Origin: Alkalihalobacterium sp048323755
GTDB lineage: Bacteria; Bacillota; Bacilli; Bacillales; Bacillaceae_F
Direction of reading: 5' to 3'
DNA length: 64,000 nucleotides
Assembly (NCBI RefSeq): GCF_048323755.1
Contig: NZ_JBLWFS010000005.1
Location: 1 to 64,000, forward strand
The notes below the pieces were generated by a model. That model did no database searches. It was not told the origin of the DNA and saw only the letters and a list, made by a program, of their open reading frames with translations. Positions 8,175-16,961 of this stretch are shown here, piece after piece. The translations under genes were made by a program, and so were the position numbers. Numbering within the stretch: the first letter of the stretch is position 1; each line of letters begins with the position of its first letter.

Positions 8175-9290
8175 TTGAACAAAGAGCAATTATCTTTAGC
8201 TTTGCGTATTCTTTTTGTTATCTTCATTATTTTTCTCGTGTTTATAAGCTCGTATTATGTTACATCGGTAACCTACCCCTTTCTATTTGGATTTATACTA
8301 GCATTTATTATTAATCCACTCGTCAATTTTTTAGAATTTCGTTGGAAGTTAAACAGAGCGGTAGCCGTTCTAATTTCACTTTTACTAATCCTGACTATTT
8401 TTTCTGGTCTTATCACTTTTTTCATCGCTGAAATCATCTCTGGATCAAACCACTTGGCTAACGTACTTCCTTATCATATAAATACACTAGTTCTTTATTT
8501 GGAGCGATTCTTTTTTACGACATTACTTCCGATTTATGATCAAATTATTCGTTCAATCAATTCGTTAGAGACCGAACAGCAGTCAACGATCATGAATTAT
8601 ATTCAAACGTTCAGTTCAGAAATTGCAACGACTGCAGGAACAGCGGTTCAGAAAATTTTCAATGGATTATCAGATTTCCTTATTTCACTGCCGAACTTAG
8701 CAACTGTATTTATTTTTACGATCATGGCCACTTTTTTTATTAGTAAGGATTGGTATAAAATAACGCGTTTCGTTCGAAAAACTTTACCACATAAAGTTAC
8801 CGAAAGTTCAATAAAAGTACTCAATGATTTAAAACAAGCTCTTTTCGGCTATATGGTTGGCCAGCTTACATTGATTTCAATTACATTTGTTTTTGTACTT
8901 TCTGGTTTGCTATTCCTTAAGGTAGATTATCCTTTTACAATTGCTGTGGTTATTGCAATCGTTGATTTAATCCCTTACTTAGGAACAGGCCTTATCTTTA
9001 TTCCATGGATTATATATACTTTTTTTGCGGGACAACTATCGTTAACGATCGGTCTTTGTGTCCTTTATGGAGTTATTTTAATTCAACGTCAATTATTAGA
9101 GCCTAAAGTTTTATCAAGCAGTATCGGGGTTGATCCTTTAGCAATGTTAATTGCTTTATTTGTCGGCTTTCAATTATTTGGTTTTCTTGGACTAATGATT
9201 GGACCAGCTAGCTTAGTTTTTCTAAATACACTTTATAAAGCAAATGTATTTCATGATATTCGTGATTTTATTTTGCAGAAAAAGGTGTAA
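8175..9290 (+). CDS. ytvI: Sporulation integral membrane protein YtvI (AI-2E family)
   Basis: Polytopic membrane protein of 371 residues in the AI-2 exporter-like (DUF20/UPF0118) family. YtvI is linked to sporulation in B. subtilis, but its transported substrate is not established. It has about seven or eight hydrophobic helices, with the family region LIPYLGTGLIFIPW (about 265-280) and GVDPLAML followed by GFLGLMIGPA near the C-terminus. The start is TTG at 8175 with TAGGGGG seven nt before it. It is transcribed alone, divergent from ytwI and convergent with fxsA. Confidence 0.88.
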   Translation: MNKEQLSLALRILFVIFIIFLVFISSYYVTSVTYPFLFGFILAFIINPLVNFLEFRWKLNRAVAVLISLLLILTIFSGLITFFIAEIISGSNHLANVLPYHINTLVLYLERFFFTTLLPIYDQIIRSINSLETEQQSTIMNYIQTFSSEIATTAGTAVQKIFNGLSDFLISLPNLATVFIFTIMATFFISKDWYKITRFVRKTLPHKVTESSIKVLNDLKQALFGYMVGQLTLISITFVFVLSGLLFLKVDYPFTIAVVIAIVDLIPYLGTGLIFIPWIIYTFFAGQLSLTIGLCVLYGVILIQRQLLEPKVLSSSIGVDPLAMLIALFVGFQLFGFLGLMIGPASLVFLNTLYKANVFHDIRDFILQKKV

Positions 9291-9386
9291 CTGCTGCCGT
9301 AAATAAGGAGCTTCAAAAACATGGAGAATATCTGAAATCACAGATTAAATAACAGATGAAACTATAACATTATTTGCAATATAATT

Positions 9387-9437
9387 AGACACAAAAAGGT
9401 TGGGGTTACTTAAATTCACCCCAACCTTTTTGTGTCT
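9387..9437. terminator. Bidirectional terminator between ytvI and fxsA
   Basis: AGACACAAAAAGGTTGGGGT and its complement form a perfect 20-bp stem with an 11-nt loop. A and T runs inside both arms make it usable from either strand, serving the convergent ytvI and fxsA. Confidence 0.9.
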
Positions 9438-9476
9438 AATGTGTATAACGTTTATTGAGTTAAAACGAACCGGATG

Positions 9477-9872
9477 TTACTTTCTAGAAATAAAAATGAA
9501 ATTACCACTATTAATCATTCGTTGCGAAATCTTCATTAAGAAGGCTTTTGCTGTTGCTCGAGTAAATGGAATTAATAAATAAAAACCAATAAAGTCCGTA
9601 ATAAATCCTGGGGTGAGTAGAACAACTCCCCCAACTAAAATACATATTCCATCTAGGATCACACCACTAGGTAACTGGCCTTGTTGCATTTGTAATTGTG
9701 CCAGACGTAAGGTTTGAAGCCCCTCTCGCTTAGTTAACCATGCTCCCAATACTCCTGTTAGCACAACAAGAAAAACAGTAGGCCACACACCTAAATAATT
9801 TCCGGATAATATCAATACTCCAATTTCTAATGCCGGAACAATTATTATTAACAATAGTAACAATCGAAACAA
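9477..9872 (-). CDS. fxsA: FxsA family membrane protein
   Basis: Cytoplasmic membrane protein of 131 residues. The family is named for suppressing phage T7 exclusion by F plasmids; its normal role in Bacillus is unknown. The N-terminal helix is followed by the family signature VPALEIGVLI (12-21). A TKREGLQTLRLAQLQMQQGQ segment and the LLTPGFITDFIG motif near 86-97 are also typical. The start appears to be TTG (9872) with a weak AGTAGG; this gives the expected N-terminus two or three residues before the hydrophobic stretch. Sequence after the IPFTR motif is short, as in the family. Confidence 0.88.
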   Translation of the reverse strand: MFRLLLLLIIIVPALEIGVLILSGNYLGVWPTVFLVVLTGVLGAWLTKREGLQTLRLAQLQMQQGQLPSGVILDGICILVGGVVLLTPGFITDFIGFYLLIPFTRATAKAFLMKISQRMINSGNFIFISRK

Positions 9873-10021
9873 TATTAAAACCTACTTTCTAACTACCTAA
9901 AGACTTAAAAAATGGCAGGTAATTTTTCAACTACTATAAGATATAGAGCTTTATAGTTCCATTAGCTTTGAGCCTATATTCAACGGTAATTCACCCATGT
10001 TCTTTAGGCAAGTCATAATCT

Positions 10022-10048
10022 AAAAAAAGAAGGGAGAACCCCTTCTTT
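10022..10048 (-). terminator. Terminator of pfkA-pyk
   Basis: On the minus strand AGAAGGG, GTTCT loop and CCCTTCT are followed by TTTTTT. It is located a few nt after the pyk stop. Confidence 0.85.
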
Positions 10049-10053
10049 TCTAA

Positions 10054-11808
10054 TTATAAAACACTAGCGTGTCCACTGTAAATATCGCCTCTTGTACTGT
10101 CGACTGTTACTTCTTCTCCATCTTTAAATCGTTCAGTAGCTAATTCAACACCAACAATTACAGGCTTCCCTAAATTTAAGCCAACAACTGCTGCATGCGA
10201 AGTTAAACCACCTTCTTCTGTAATAACTGCAGCTGCTTTTTCAAATGCCGGAATCATATCTTTATCGGTACTTAGTGTCACTAAAACATCTCCAACATTT
10301 ACTTTTTCGTTTGCTTCTTCAGCTGTGGTTGCCACAACTACTTTCCCTGTAGCCGTTCTTCGACCTATACCTTGTCCTTTGGCAACAATTTCACCAATTA
10401 CATGTACTTTTAGTAAGTTTGTTGTACCCGTTTCTCCAACCGGTACTCCTGCTGTAATAACAACTAGATCACCGTGCTTAACATAACCTGAGCCCATCGC
10501 AGCTTGTACAGTAATATCGAGCATTTCATCGGTTGTCGATGCTTCTCTTCCTAGTTGTGGAACAACACCCCAAACTAGCGCTAAACGCCGTAATACCTTT
10601 TCGCTACTTGTTACTGCGATAACTGGTGATTTAGGTCGATATTTGGCTGTTACTTTAGCTGTATATCCACTTTCAGTTGCTGTTAGGATTGCAGATGCAT
10701 TTAAGTTATAAGCTGTATGAGAAACGGATTGACTAATTGCACTTGTAATCGTTATTCGAGTATCTTTAATACGTTTAGAAAGCATTTCTTTATAGTTTAG
10801 TGCTTCTTCTGTACGTTGTGCAATCGTGTGCATTGTTTGTACAGATTCAACCGGATAATCCCCAGCTGCCGTCTCTCCAGACAACATAATCGCATCTGTG
10901 CCATCAAAGATAGCATTCGCTACATCACTTGCTTCTGCTCGAGTTGGACGAGGATTACGTTGCATCGAGTCAAGCATTTGTGTTGCAGTAATAACAGGTT
11001 TTGCAACAGCGTTACACTTTTTGATTAATTCTTTTTGTACAAGCGGTACTTCTTCGGCAGGAATTTCAACCCCTAAGTCACCACGCGCTACCATTAAGCC
11101 ATCAGCAATTTGTAAGATTTCATCGATATTATCCACACCTTCTTGGTTCTCAATTTTAGGAATAATATGGATATCTGATGCATTATACTTCTCTAATAGT
11201 TCTTTCATTTCTAGAACGTCAGATGCTCTTCTTACAAATGAAGCAGCAATAAAGTCAACACCTTGCTCAACTCCAAATTTAATATCTTCAGCATCTTTAT
11301 CAGTAATAGCAGGTAAATTAACACTTACATTTGGAACGTTAACACCTTTTTTATTTTTTAAAATACCCGTATTTAGTACTTTGGTTCGCATTTCATTAGT
11401 TCCTACTTCAATAACTTCTAATCCAATTAAGCCATCATCTAGCAAAATCTTAGACCCAGGGTGTACATCATGGATAAGTCCAGGGTATGTAATAGAAATT
11501 TTTGAAGAGGTGCCAACTACTTCTTCCATAGAAATCAATAATTCTTGCCCTTGCTTAAGTTCTACTGATCCACCTTCAACCGTTTGTGTTCTAATTTCTG
11601 GACCTTTAGTATCCAATAAAATTGCTACATTTTTACCCGTAATTTCAGCTGCTTCACGGATATTTTTAATTCTTGCGCCATGCTCTTCGAAATCCCCGTG
11701 AGAAAAGTTTAATCGTGCTACATTCATACCAGCTTCCATTAAAGCGACTAATTTATCTACCGTTTCACTAGCTGGACCAATCGTACATACTATTTTTGTT
11801 TTACGCAT
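10054..11808 (-). CDS. pyk: Pyruvate kinase with C-terminal PEP-utilising extra domain
   Basis: Catalyses PEP + ADP to pyruvate + ATP, the last glycolytic step. It has 584 residues against about 470-480 for the E. coli type; the extra C-terminal segment (about 475-584), with TSHAAVVG, resembles the phosphohistidine swivel domain of PEP synthases. That extension is typical of Bacillaceae and is not a fusion peculiar to this strain. Catalytic features: Arg32, Lys218/Glu220 in IIPKIENQEG, Asp244 in ARGDLGVEIP and the TATQMLDSM motif. It follows pfkA by 77 nt in the usual pfkA-pyk operon and ends at a terminator. Confidence 0.95.
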   Translation of the reverse strand: MRKTKIVCTIGPASETVDKLVALMEAGMNVARLNFSHGDFEEHGARIKNIREAAEITGKNVAILLDTKGPEIRTQTVEGGSVELKQGQELLISMEEVVGTSSKISITYPGLIHDVHPGSKILLDDGLIGLEVIEVGTNEMRTKVLNTGILKNKKGVNVPNVSVNLPAITDKDAEDIKFGVEQGVDFIAASFVRRASDVLEMKELLEKYNASDIHIIPKIENQEGVDNIDEILQIADGLMVARGDLGVEIPAEEVPLVQKELIKKCNAVAKPVITATQMLDSMQRNPRPTRAEASDVANAIFDGTDAIMLSGETAAGDYPVESVQTMHTIAQRTEEALNYKEMLSKRIKDTRITITSAISQSVSHTAYNLNASAILTATESGYTAKVTAKYRPKSPVIAVTSSEKVLRRLALVWGVVPQLGREASTTDEMLDITVQAAMGSGYVKHGDLVVITAGVPVGETGTTNLLKVHVIGEIVAKGQGIGRRTATGKVVVATTAEEANEKVNVGDVLVTLSTDKDMIPAFEKAAAVITEEGGLTSHAAVVGLNLGKPVIVGVELATERFKDGEEVTVDSTRGDIYSGHASVL

Positions 11809-11885
11809 CGTTATAGTATTCCTCCCAATATAATTGTTTAACTCTTCACAAGTTGTGTTTTATTTGTTTTAAATAAGAAATCGTT

Positions 11886-12845
11886 TTATATTGACAGTTC
11901 CTGTGAAAGTTTATACATTTCATTATCAATACTATGTTTTACTTGAAGAATATCATTTATGTCGTGGTGAACAAGTTTATTGCTTTGGATCCCTACTGTT
12001 CTTCCAGCTTGCCCTTCAAGTAACAATTCTACAGCCTTTGCCCCTAACCGACTTGCTAGTACACGATCAGCTGCAGTTGGTGAACCGCCGCGTTGAATAT
12101 GACCTAGTACTGTCACACGTGTTTCTAAGCTTGTTGCCTCTTGGATTTTTTGCCCAATGTCAATTCCACTTCCTACGCCTTCAGCAACAATGATAATACT
12201 ATGCTTTTTACCACGCTGATGTCCTCTTTTTAGACGACTTACAATTTGCTCCATTTCATATGGGGCTTCAGGAATAATAATTGATTCGGCACCACCTGCT
12301 AGTCCAGCCCACAATGCTAAGTCTCCTGCATCTCGCCCCATAACTTCTACAACATATGTTCGCTCATGGGAAGTGGCTGTATCACGAATTTTATCAATGG
12401 CATCAATGATTGTATTTAATGCTGTATCAAATCCAATCGTGAAGTCCGTACCCGGAATGTCATTATCAATTGTTCCAGGTACCCCTATAGTAGGATATCC
12501 ATGTTCCGTTAATTTTTGCGCACCACGGTACGAACCGTCACCACCGATAACGACTAATCCTTCAATGCCATACTTCTTTAACTGCTCAATTGCTTTTTTC
12601 TGGCCGGCTTCTGTTTTAAATTCTTCACAGCGTGCCGTATGTAACATTGTTCCTCCACGATGAATAATATCACCAACGGATCCAATTTCTAATTTCTTTA
12701 TTTCTCCTGTAATTAGACCGGAATAACCACCATAAACACCGTACACTTCTAACTCATGAAAAATTGCCTTACGAACAACCGCACGTATGGCAGCATTCAT
12801 TCCTGGTGAATCGCCACCACTAGTTAACACACCAATTTTTTTCAT
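11886..12845 (-). CDS. pfkA: 6-phosphofructokinase (ATP)
   Basis: Phosphorylates fructose 6-phosphate, the committed glycolytic step. It is a 319-residue bacterial A-type enzyme. Visible are the ATP loop TSGGDSPGMNAAIR (8-21), GGDGSYRGA (101-109), the catalytic loop GTIDNDI with Asp127, the MGRDAGDLALW segment and Arg residues for substrate binding. GGDGS rather than GGDDT marks ATP rather than PPi dependence. A strong GGAGG RBS precedes the start. It is first gene of the pair with pyk. Confidence 0.96.
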   Translation of the reverse strand: MKKIGVLTSGGDSPGMNAAIRAVVRKAIFHELEVYGVYGGYSGLITGEIKKLEIGSVGDIIHRGGTMLHTARCEEFKTEAGQKKAIEQLKKYGIEGLVVIGGDGSYRGAQKLTEHGYPTIGVPGTIDNDIPGTDFTIGFDTALNTIIDAIDKIRDTATSHERTYVVEVMGRDAGDLALWAGLAGGAESIIIPEAPYEMEQIVSRLKRGHQRGKKHSIIIVAEGVGSGIDIGQKIQEATSLETRVTVLGHIQRGGSPTAADRVLASRLGAKAVELLLEGQAGRTVGIQSNKLVHHDINDILQVKHSIDNEMYKLSQELSI

Positions 12846-12927
12846 TTCTTTTTCCTCCTTACGTGTGTATCTGCATTATTCAATCTACCATGTTGAAATA
12901 AGGAAAACAATAGCTCTATTTTGAAAA

Positions 12928-12964
12928 GAAAAGTGCTCTCTATAGTTGATAGAAAGCACTTTTC
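12928..12964 (-). terminator. Terminator of the accD-accA unit
   Basis: On the minus strand GAAAAGTGCTTTCTA pairs with TATAGAGAGCACTTTTC around a TCAAC loop, immediately after the accA stop. The T-run is inside the 3' arm (TTTTC TTTTC). Confidence 0.75.
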
Positions 12965-12965
12965 C

Positions 12966-13940
12966 TTATCTTATGCCAATGGTATCGTTTACAAACGTAT
13001 ATTGCCCAATATTTTTGTATTTTTTATGTCGATCCTCAACAAGCTCTTCTGGAGAAAGAGACGACATTTCATTTAATGCCTTTTGGATGATATTGTCAAT
13101 CAGTTTTGCTTGTTCTTTCACATCACGGTGAGCCCCGCCCCTGACTTCAGGAATAATATCATCAATAACCCCTAACTCTTTTAAATCCGGCGCCGTAATT
13201 TTCATCGTATCTGCTGCACGTTGGGCTTGACCTGCATCTTTCCAAAGCAAAGCAGCTGCACCTTCAGGAGAAATAACTGAAAACCAAGTATTTTCTAACA
13301 TATAAATTCGGTTCCCTACCCCAATTGCTAGAGCACCGCCACTTGCTCCTTCACCGATGACAACACAAATAATAGGAACGGCAAACCCTGACATTTCCAG
13401 TAAATTACGAGCAATGGCTTCACTTTGCCCTCTCTCTTCAGCTGACATTCCAGGATATGCTCCTTTTGTATCTAAGAAACAAATAATCGGTCGTCCGAAT
13501 TTATTGGCTTGTTTCATTAATCGTAAAGCTTTTCGAAACCCTTCAGGATGTGGCATACCAAAGTTTCTGCGAATATTTTCTTTCGTATCTTTCCCACGCT
13601 GGTGTCCAATAATCGTTACTGGATTTCCTTTATACTTGGCAATTCCACCGACAATTGCTGCATCATCGCCATATAAGCGGTCTCCATGCATTTCAATAAA
13701 GTCAGTGAATAGGTTTTCAATGTAGTCTAGTGTAGTCGGCCTGTCACCTAAACGCGCAATTTGTACACGTTCCCAAGGTTTTAAATTTCCGTATATTTCC
13801 GTTTCCAACTGTTCAAGTCTTGATTCTAACTTTACAATTTCAGCGGAAAGATCAATATCCTTTTCTTGTGTAAAGGATTTAAGTTCTTTAATTTTCTCTT
13901 TTAGTTCTACAATCGGTTTTTCAAAACTCAACTCAGACAT
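12966..13940 (-). CDS. accA: Acetyl-CoA carboxylase carboxyltransferase, alpha subunit
   Basis: With AccD it transfers the carboxyl group from biotin-BCCP to acetyl-CoA, making malonyl-CoA for fatty acid synthesis. It has 324 residues, normal for the family. An N-terminal coiled segment (about 1-50) is followed by the crotonase-fold domain with GFRKALRLMKQA, FLDTKGAYPGM and GEGASGGALAIG, and NRIYMLENTWFSVISPEG. It lies 17 nt after accD, an operon as in B. subtilis. Confidence 0.95.
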   Translation of the reverse strand: MSELSFEKPIVELKEKIKELKSFTQEKDIDLSAEIVKLESRLEQLETEIYGNLKPWERVQIARLGDRPTTLDYIENLFTDFIEMHGDRLYGDDAAIVGGIAKYKGNPVTIIGHQRGKDTKENIRRNFGMPHPEGFRKALRLMKQANKFGRPIICFLDTKGAYPGMSAEERGQSEAIARNLLEMSGFAVPIICVVIGEGASGGALAIGVGNRIYMLENTWFSVISPEGAAALLWKDAGQAQRAADTMKITAPDLKELGVIDDIIPEVRGGAHRDVKEQAKLIDNIIQKALNEMSSLSPEELVEDRHKKYKNIGQYTFVNDTIGIR

Positions 13941-13957
13941 CTATTCCACCTCCTAAC

Positions 13958-14800
13958 TTATTGATGCATTGAAATAACTTTTACAAGTGTGTCTTTCATA
14001 TCCTTACGATGAACTACTCTATCAAGTTGTCCGTGCTTTAATAGAAATTCAGCGGTTTGAAAATCTTCAGGAAGCTCTTGACGAATGGTCTGCTCAATAA
14101 TTCTTCGACCTGCAAAACCAATTAAAGCCTTCGGTTCTGCAAAGTTATAATCACCAAGAGAGGCAAAACTAGCAGAAACTCCTCCTGTGGTAGGGTGGGT
14201 CATAATTGATATAAATAAGCCACCTTGTTTATCTAGCTTCTGGAGTGCAGCACTTGTTTTTGCCATTTGCATCAAGCTTAATACACCTTCTTGCATTCTC
14301 GCTCCACCTGAAGCAGAAAATAGGATAAAAGGTTCTTTTCTATCAATAGCTTGTTCAATAGCACGTGTAATCTTTTCACCGACAACAGAACCCATACTTC
14401 CCATTCGGAAGCGTGCATCCATGACCCCAATAACAGCAGGATAACCGTCCATATTCCCGCGGCCAGTCACAACTGCTTCATTTAGTTCTGTTTTCTCTCG
14501 ATCCTGCTCTAACTTTTCTTGATATGTAGGAAAGTTTAATGGATCCTTCGCTATCATCTCTTTGTCAAACTCTTCAAATGTTCCTGCTTCGACTAAACTG
14601 TCAATTCTCTCATAAGCAGTCATTCTATGGTGATGTCCGCAAGAAGAGCAGACGAATAAATTTTTCTTTAATTCTTTTGTGTACATGATCGTTCTGCACA
14701 CTGGACATTTGGTCATTAATCCTTCTGGCACTTCTTGTTTGGCACGCTCAGATGGGATCGTTGCATACTTTTTCTTTTTTGAAAAAAAGTCTCTTAACAC
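13958..14800 (-). CDS. accD: Acetyl-CoA carboxylase carboxyltransferase, beta subunit
   Basis: Partner of AccA in the carboxyltransferase. It has 280 residues. The N-terminal zinc ribbon is complete, with Cys32, Cys35, Cys51 and Cys54 (KCPVC and CSSCGHH). The crotonase-fold part includes SASGGARMQEG and THPTTGGVSASFA. It is the first gene of accD-accA. The 115-bp gap upstream separates it from the gene for a GntR-type regulator. Confidence 0.95.
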   Translation of the reverse strand: MLRDFFSKKKKYATIPSERAKQEVPEGLMTKCPVCRTIMYTKELKKNLFVCSSCGHHHRMTAYERIDSLVEAGTFEEFDKEMIAKDPLNFPTYQEKLEQDREKTELNEAVVTGRGNMDGYPAVIGVMDARFRMGSMGSVVGEKITRAIEQAIDRKEPFILFSASGGARMQEGVLSLMQMAKTSAALQKLDKQGGLFISIMTHPTTGGVSASFASLGDYNFAEPKALIGFAGRRIIEQTIRQELPEDFQTAEFLLKHGQLDRVVHRKDMKDTLVKVISMHQ

Positions 14801-14915
14801 AATGACACCTCTCTCTAACTAGAGATATATTTTCTATCAAAATTTTACATTATCATATCATACTAATTTCTTTAATCGCAATAAATGGACCGATTAATCG
14901 TTCGTGGAATACCGA

Positions 14916-15602
14916 TTAAAATCGACTGTTTTTCAAGTGTTTTTCTAAAGCTTTGACAGCGTCTTCTTCGTTTTTCCTCGCCAAGGCTTCAAAAATTTCT
15001 TCATGTTCGGCAATAGATGCTTCGGGCCTTCCTTCACGAGCTAGCGATTCCCGAATAGAAACTTTGTTATATTCAACTAACGGCATCCATAAATTCAACA
15101 TAAGAACGTTATGACATGCTTCTACAATTGTTTTATGGAATAAGTAATCCTCTTCGACAGGAAAATCTCCATGACTCCATTCACTTTTTGATTGCTCAAT
15201 TAGTTCTTTTAATCTAACAATTTGTTCATCTGTAATACGTTGGCATGCTAATCGTAACGCTTCAACCTCAACGATCTTCCTTGTCTCAGCTAAATCTTCT
15301 CTAGCACTATCATCATTTAATATAAAAGATAAGATAATTTCTACTAATCGATGACTTCCTACTTTTTTTATAAACGTTCCTTCGCCGCGACGTGTTTCAA
15401 TTAACTCTAGTAATTCAAGTGCTCGAAAAGCTTCCCTTACAGAAGAACGTCCCACCTGAAGACGTTCACTTAACTCACGCTCAGATGGGAGGCGATCTCC
15501 GCTTTTTAATTGGTCGTTTCGAATAATTTGATTTAGTTGCTTAATGATTTCTATATACACTTTCGGATGGTCGTTAGCCACTATACTCACATCCTTTTTC
15601 AT
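14916..15602 (-). CDS. GntR family (FadR/FCD subfamily) transcriptional regulator
   Basis: DNA-binding regulator of 228 residues. The N-terminal winged helix (about 15-78) has the GntR signature LPSERELSERLQVGRSSVREA. A C-terminal FCD ligand domain (about 95-220) carries candidate metal or ligand residues in FHKTIVEACHN and AEHEEIFEAL. It lies 3 nt after the malic enzyme gene, in one unit with it, and just upstream of accD-accA. Control of malate or lipid metabolism is therefore possible, but that is inferred from position only. The ligand is unknown. Confidence 0.85.
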   Translation of the reverse strand: MKKDVSIVANDHPKVYIEIIKQLNQIIRNDQLKSGDRLPSERELSERLQVGRSSVREAFRALELLELIETRRGEGTFIKKVGSHRLVEIILSFILNDDSAREDLAETRKIVEVEALRLACQRITDEQIVRLKELIEQSKSEWSHGDFPVEEDYLFHKTIVEACHNVLMLNLWMPLVEYNKVSIRESLAREGRPEASIAEHEEIFEALARKNEEDAVKALEKHLKNSRF

Positions 15603-15605
15603 AAA

Positions 15606-16838
15606 CTATTCAATAACTGCAAGCTTTCTCGTTTTTTCTGCAACTTGCTCTGGGTCGACCTTCTTGCGTGCTACCCCTGTTTCCATTGCTGCTTTTGCTA
15701 CAGCTGCAGCTACAGCTGGCGCTACTCTCGGATCAAATGGGGCAGGTATTACATAATCTTCATTTAACTCTTCATCACTAACTAAGCTTGCAATAGCCTC
15801 GACTGCTGCTACTTTCATTTCTTCGTTAATATGAGTCGCACGTACATCTAAAGCACCACGGAAAATACCTGGGAACGCTAACACATTATTCACTTGGTTT
15901 GGAAAGTCTGATCTTCCTGTACCAATTACTTTTGCTCCAGCTGCTTTTGCTTCTTCTGGCATAATTTCTGGAACAGGGTTCGCCATTGCAAAAATGGTAG
16001 GCTCATCATTCATACTTTCAATCATTTCTTTCGTCAGTGCACCTGCTACGGATACACCAATGAAAACGTCAGTACCTTTAATAACATCTTCTAGACTGCC
16101 TTCTTTTTGATCACGGTTTGTAAATTTAGCTACTTCAGCTTTCACGTCATTCATACCGTATGGGCGGCCCTCATAGATTGCACCTTTGGAGTCACACATA
16201 ATAATGTCTCGAACACCCATGCTATGCATTAATTTAATGATGGCAATTCCAGCAGCTCCAGCACCATTGGCAACTACTTTAATTTGAGACATTTTTTTGC
16301 CTGTTAGTTTTAACGCATTGATTAAACCTGCTAGAGTAACAATCGCTGTTCCATGTTGGTCATCATGAAATATTGGAATATTTGTTTCTCTCTTTAATCG
16401 TTCTTCAATAACGAAACAATTAGGTGCGGCAATATCTTCTAGGTTAACTCCGCCAAACGTCGGTTCAAGTAGCTTAACGGTTTCGATGATTTTCTCTACA
16501 TCATTGGTCTTTAGGCAGATCGGAAACGCATCTACTCCAGCAAAAGACTTGAACAGAACAGCCTTTCCTTCCATTACAGGTAATGCTGCTTCTGGGCCGA
16601 TGTTCCCAAGCCCTAAAACGGCTGTACCATCTGATACAACAGCAACCATATTACCTTTCATCGTGTATTCATAAACGTTTTCCACGTTATCAAAAATTTC
16701 TTTACACGGCTCAGCTACCCCCGGGGAATAAGCAAGACTTAAATCATCCGCATTACGAACGGCTACCTTTGATTTTGATTCTAACTTCCCTTGGTTTATT
16801 CGATGCATATGTAGGGCTTCTTCTCTGAGTGTCGACAT
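15606..16838 (-). CDS. ytsJ: Malic enzyme (malate dehydrogenase, decarboxylating)
   Basis: Oxidatively decarboxylates malate to pyruvate and CO2, making NADPH in the B. subtilis YtsJ type. The product has 410 residues from the ATG at 16838, chosen because AAGGGAG lies 9 nt upstream and MSTLREEALHMHR matches YtsJ. Upstream in-frame starts (16844, 16874) are too close to or beyond the RBS. Motifs: SLAYSPGVAEPC, the metal site region GGVNLEDIAAPNCF, FHDDQHGTA, and the Rossmann loop GAGAAGIA. It is followed at 3 nt by a GntR regulator gene. Confidence 0.93.
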   Translation of the reverse strand: MSTLREEALHMHRINQGKLESKSKVAVRNADDLSLAYSPGVAEPCKEIFDNVENVYEYTMKGNMVAVVSDGTAVLGLGNIGPEAALPVMEGKAVLFKSFAGVDAFPICLKTNDVEKIIETVKLLEPTFGGVNLEDIAAPNCFVIEERLKRETNIPIFHDDQHGTAIVTLAGLINALKLTGKKMSQIKVVANGAGAAGIAIIKLMHSMGVRDIIMCDSKGAIYEGRPYGMNDVKAEVAKFTNRDQKEGSLEDVIKGTDVFIGVSVAGALTKEMIESMNDEPTIFAMANPVPEIMPEEAKAAGAKVIGTGRSDFPNQVNNVLAFPGIFRGALDVRATHINEEMKVAAVEAIASLVSDEELNEDYVIPAPFDPRVAPAVAAAVAKAAMETGVARKKVDPEQVAEKTRKLAVIE

Positions 16839-16961
16839 GTGCATTCTCTCCCTTCTCTCTCTACCTATTGTCAATCCAGTAAAAATACCTCACTTTTTCT
16901 ACTGGTCTGACCACTAACAAACTGACTATATTATACCAGAACCAACAAACCGTTACACTAC

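Noticed and set aside
10898..11701. A 267-codon plus-strand open frame opposite pyk
   Set aside because: It is antisense to a clearly functional pyruvate kinase, has no RBS and shows low-complexity Ser/Ile-rich composition typical of a shadow frame.
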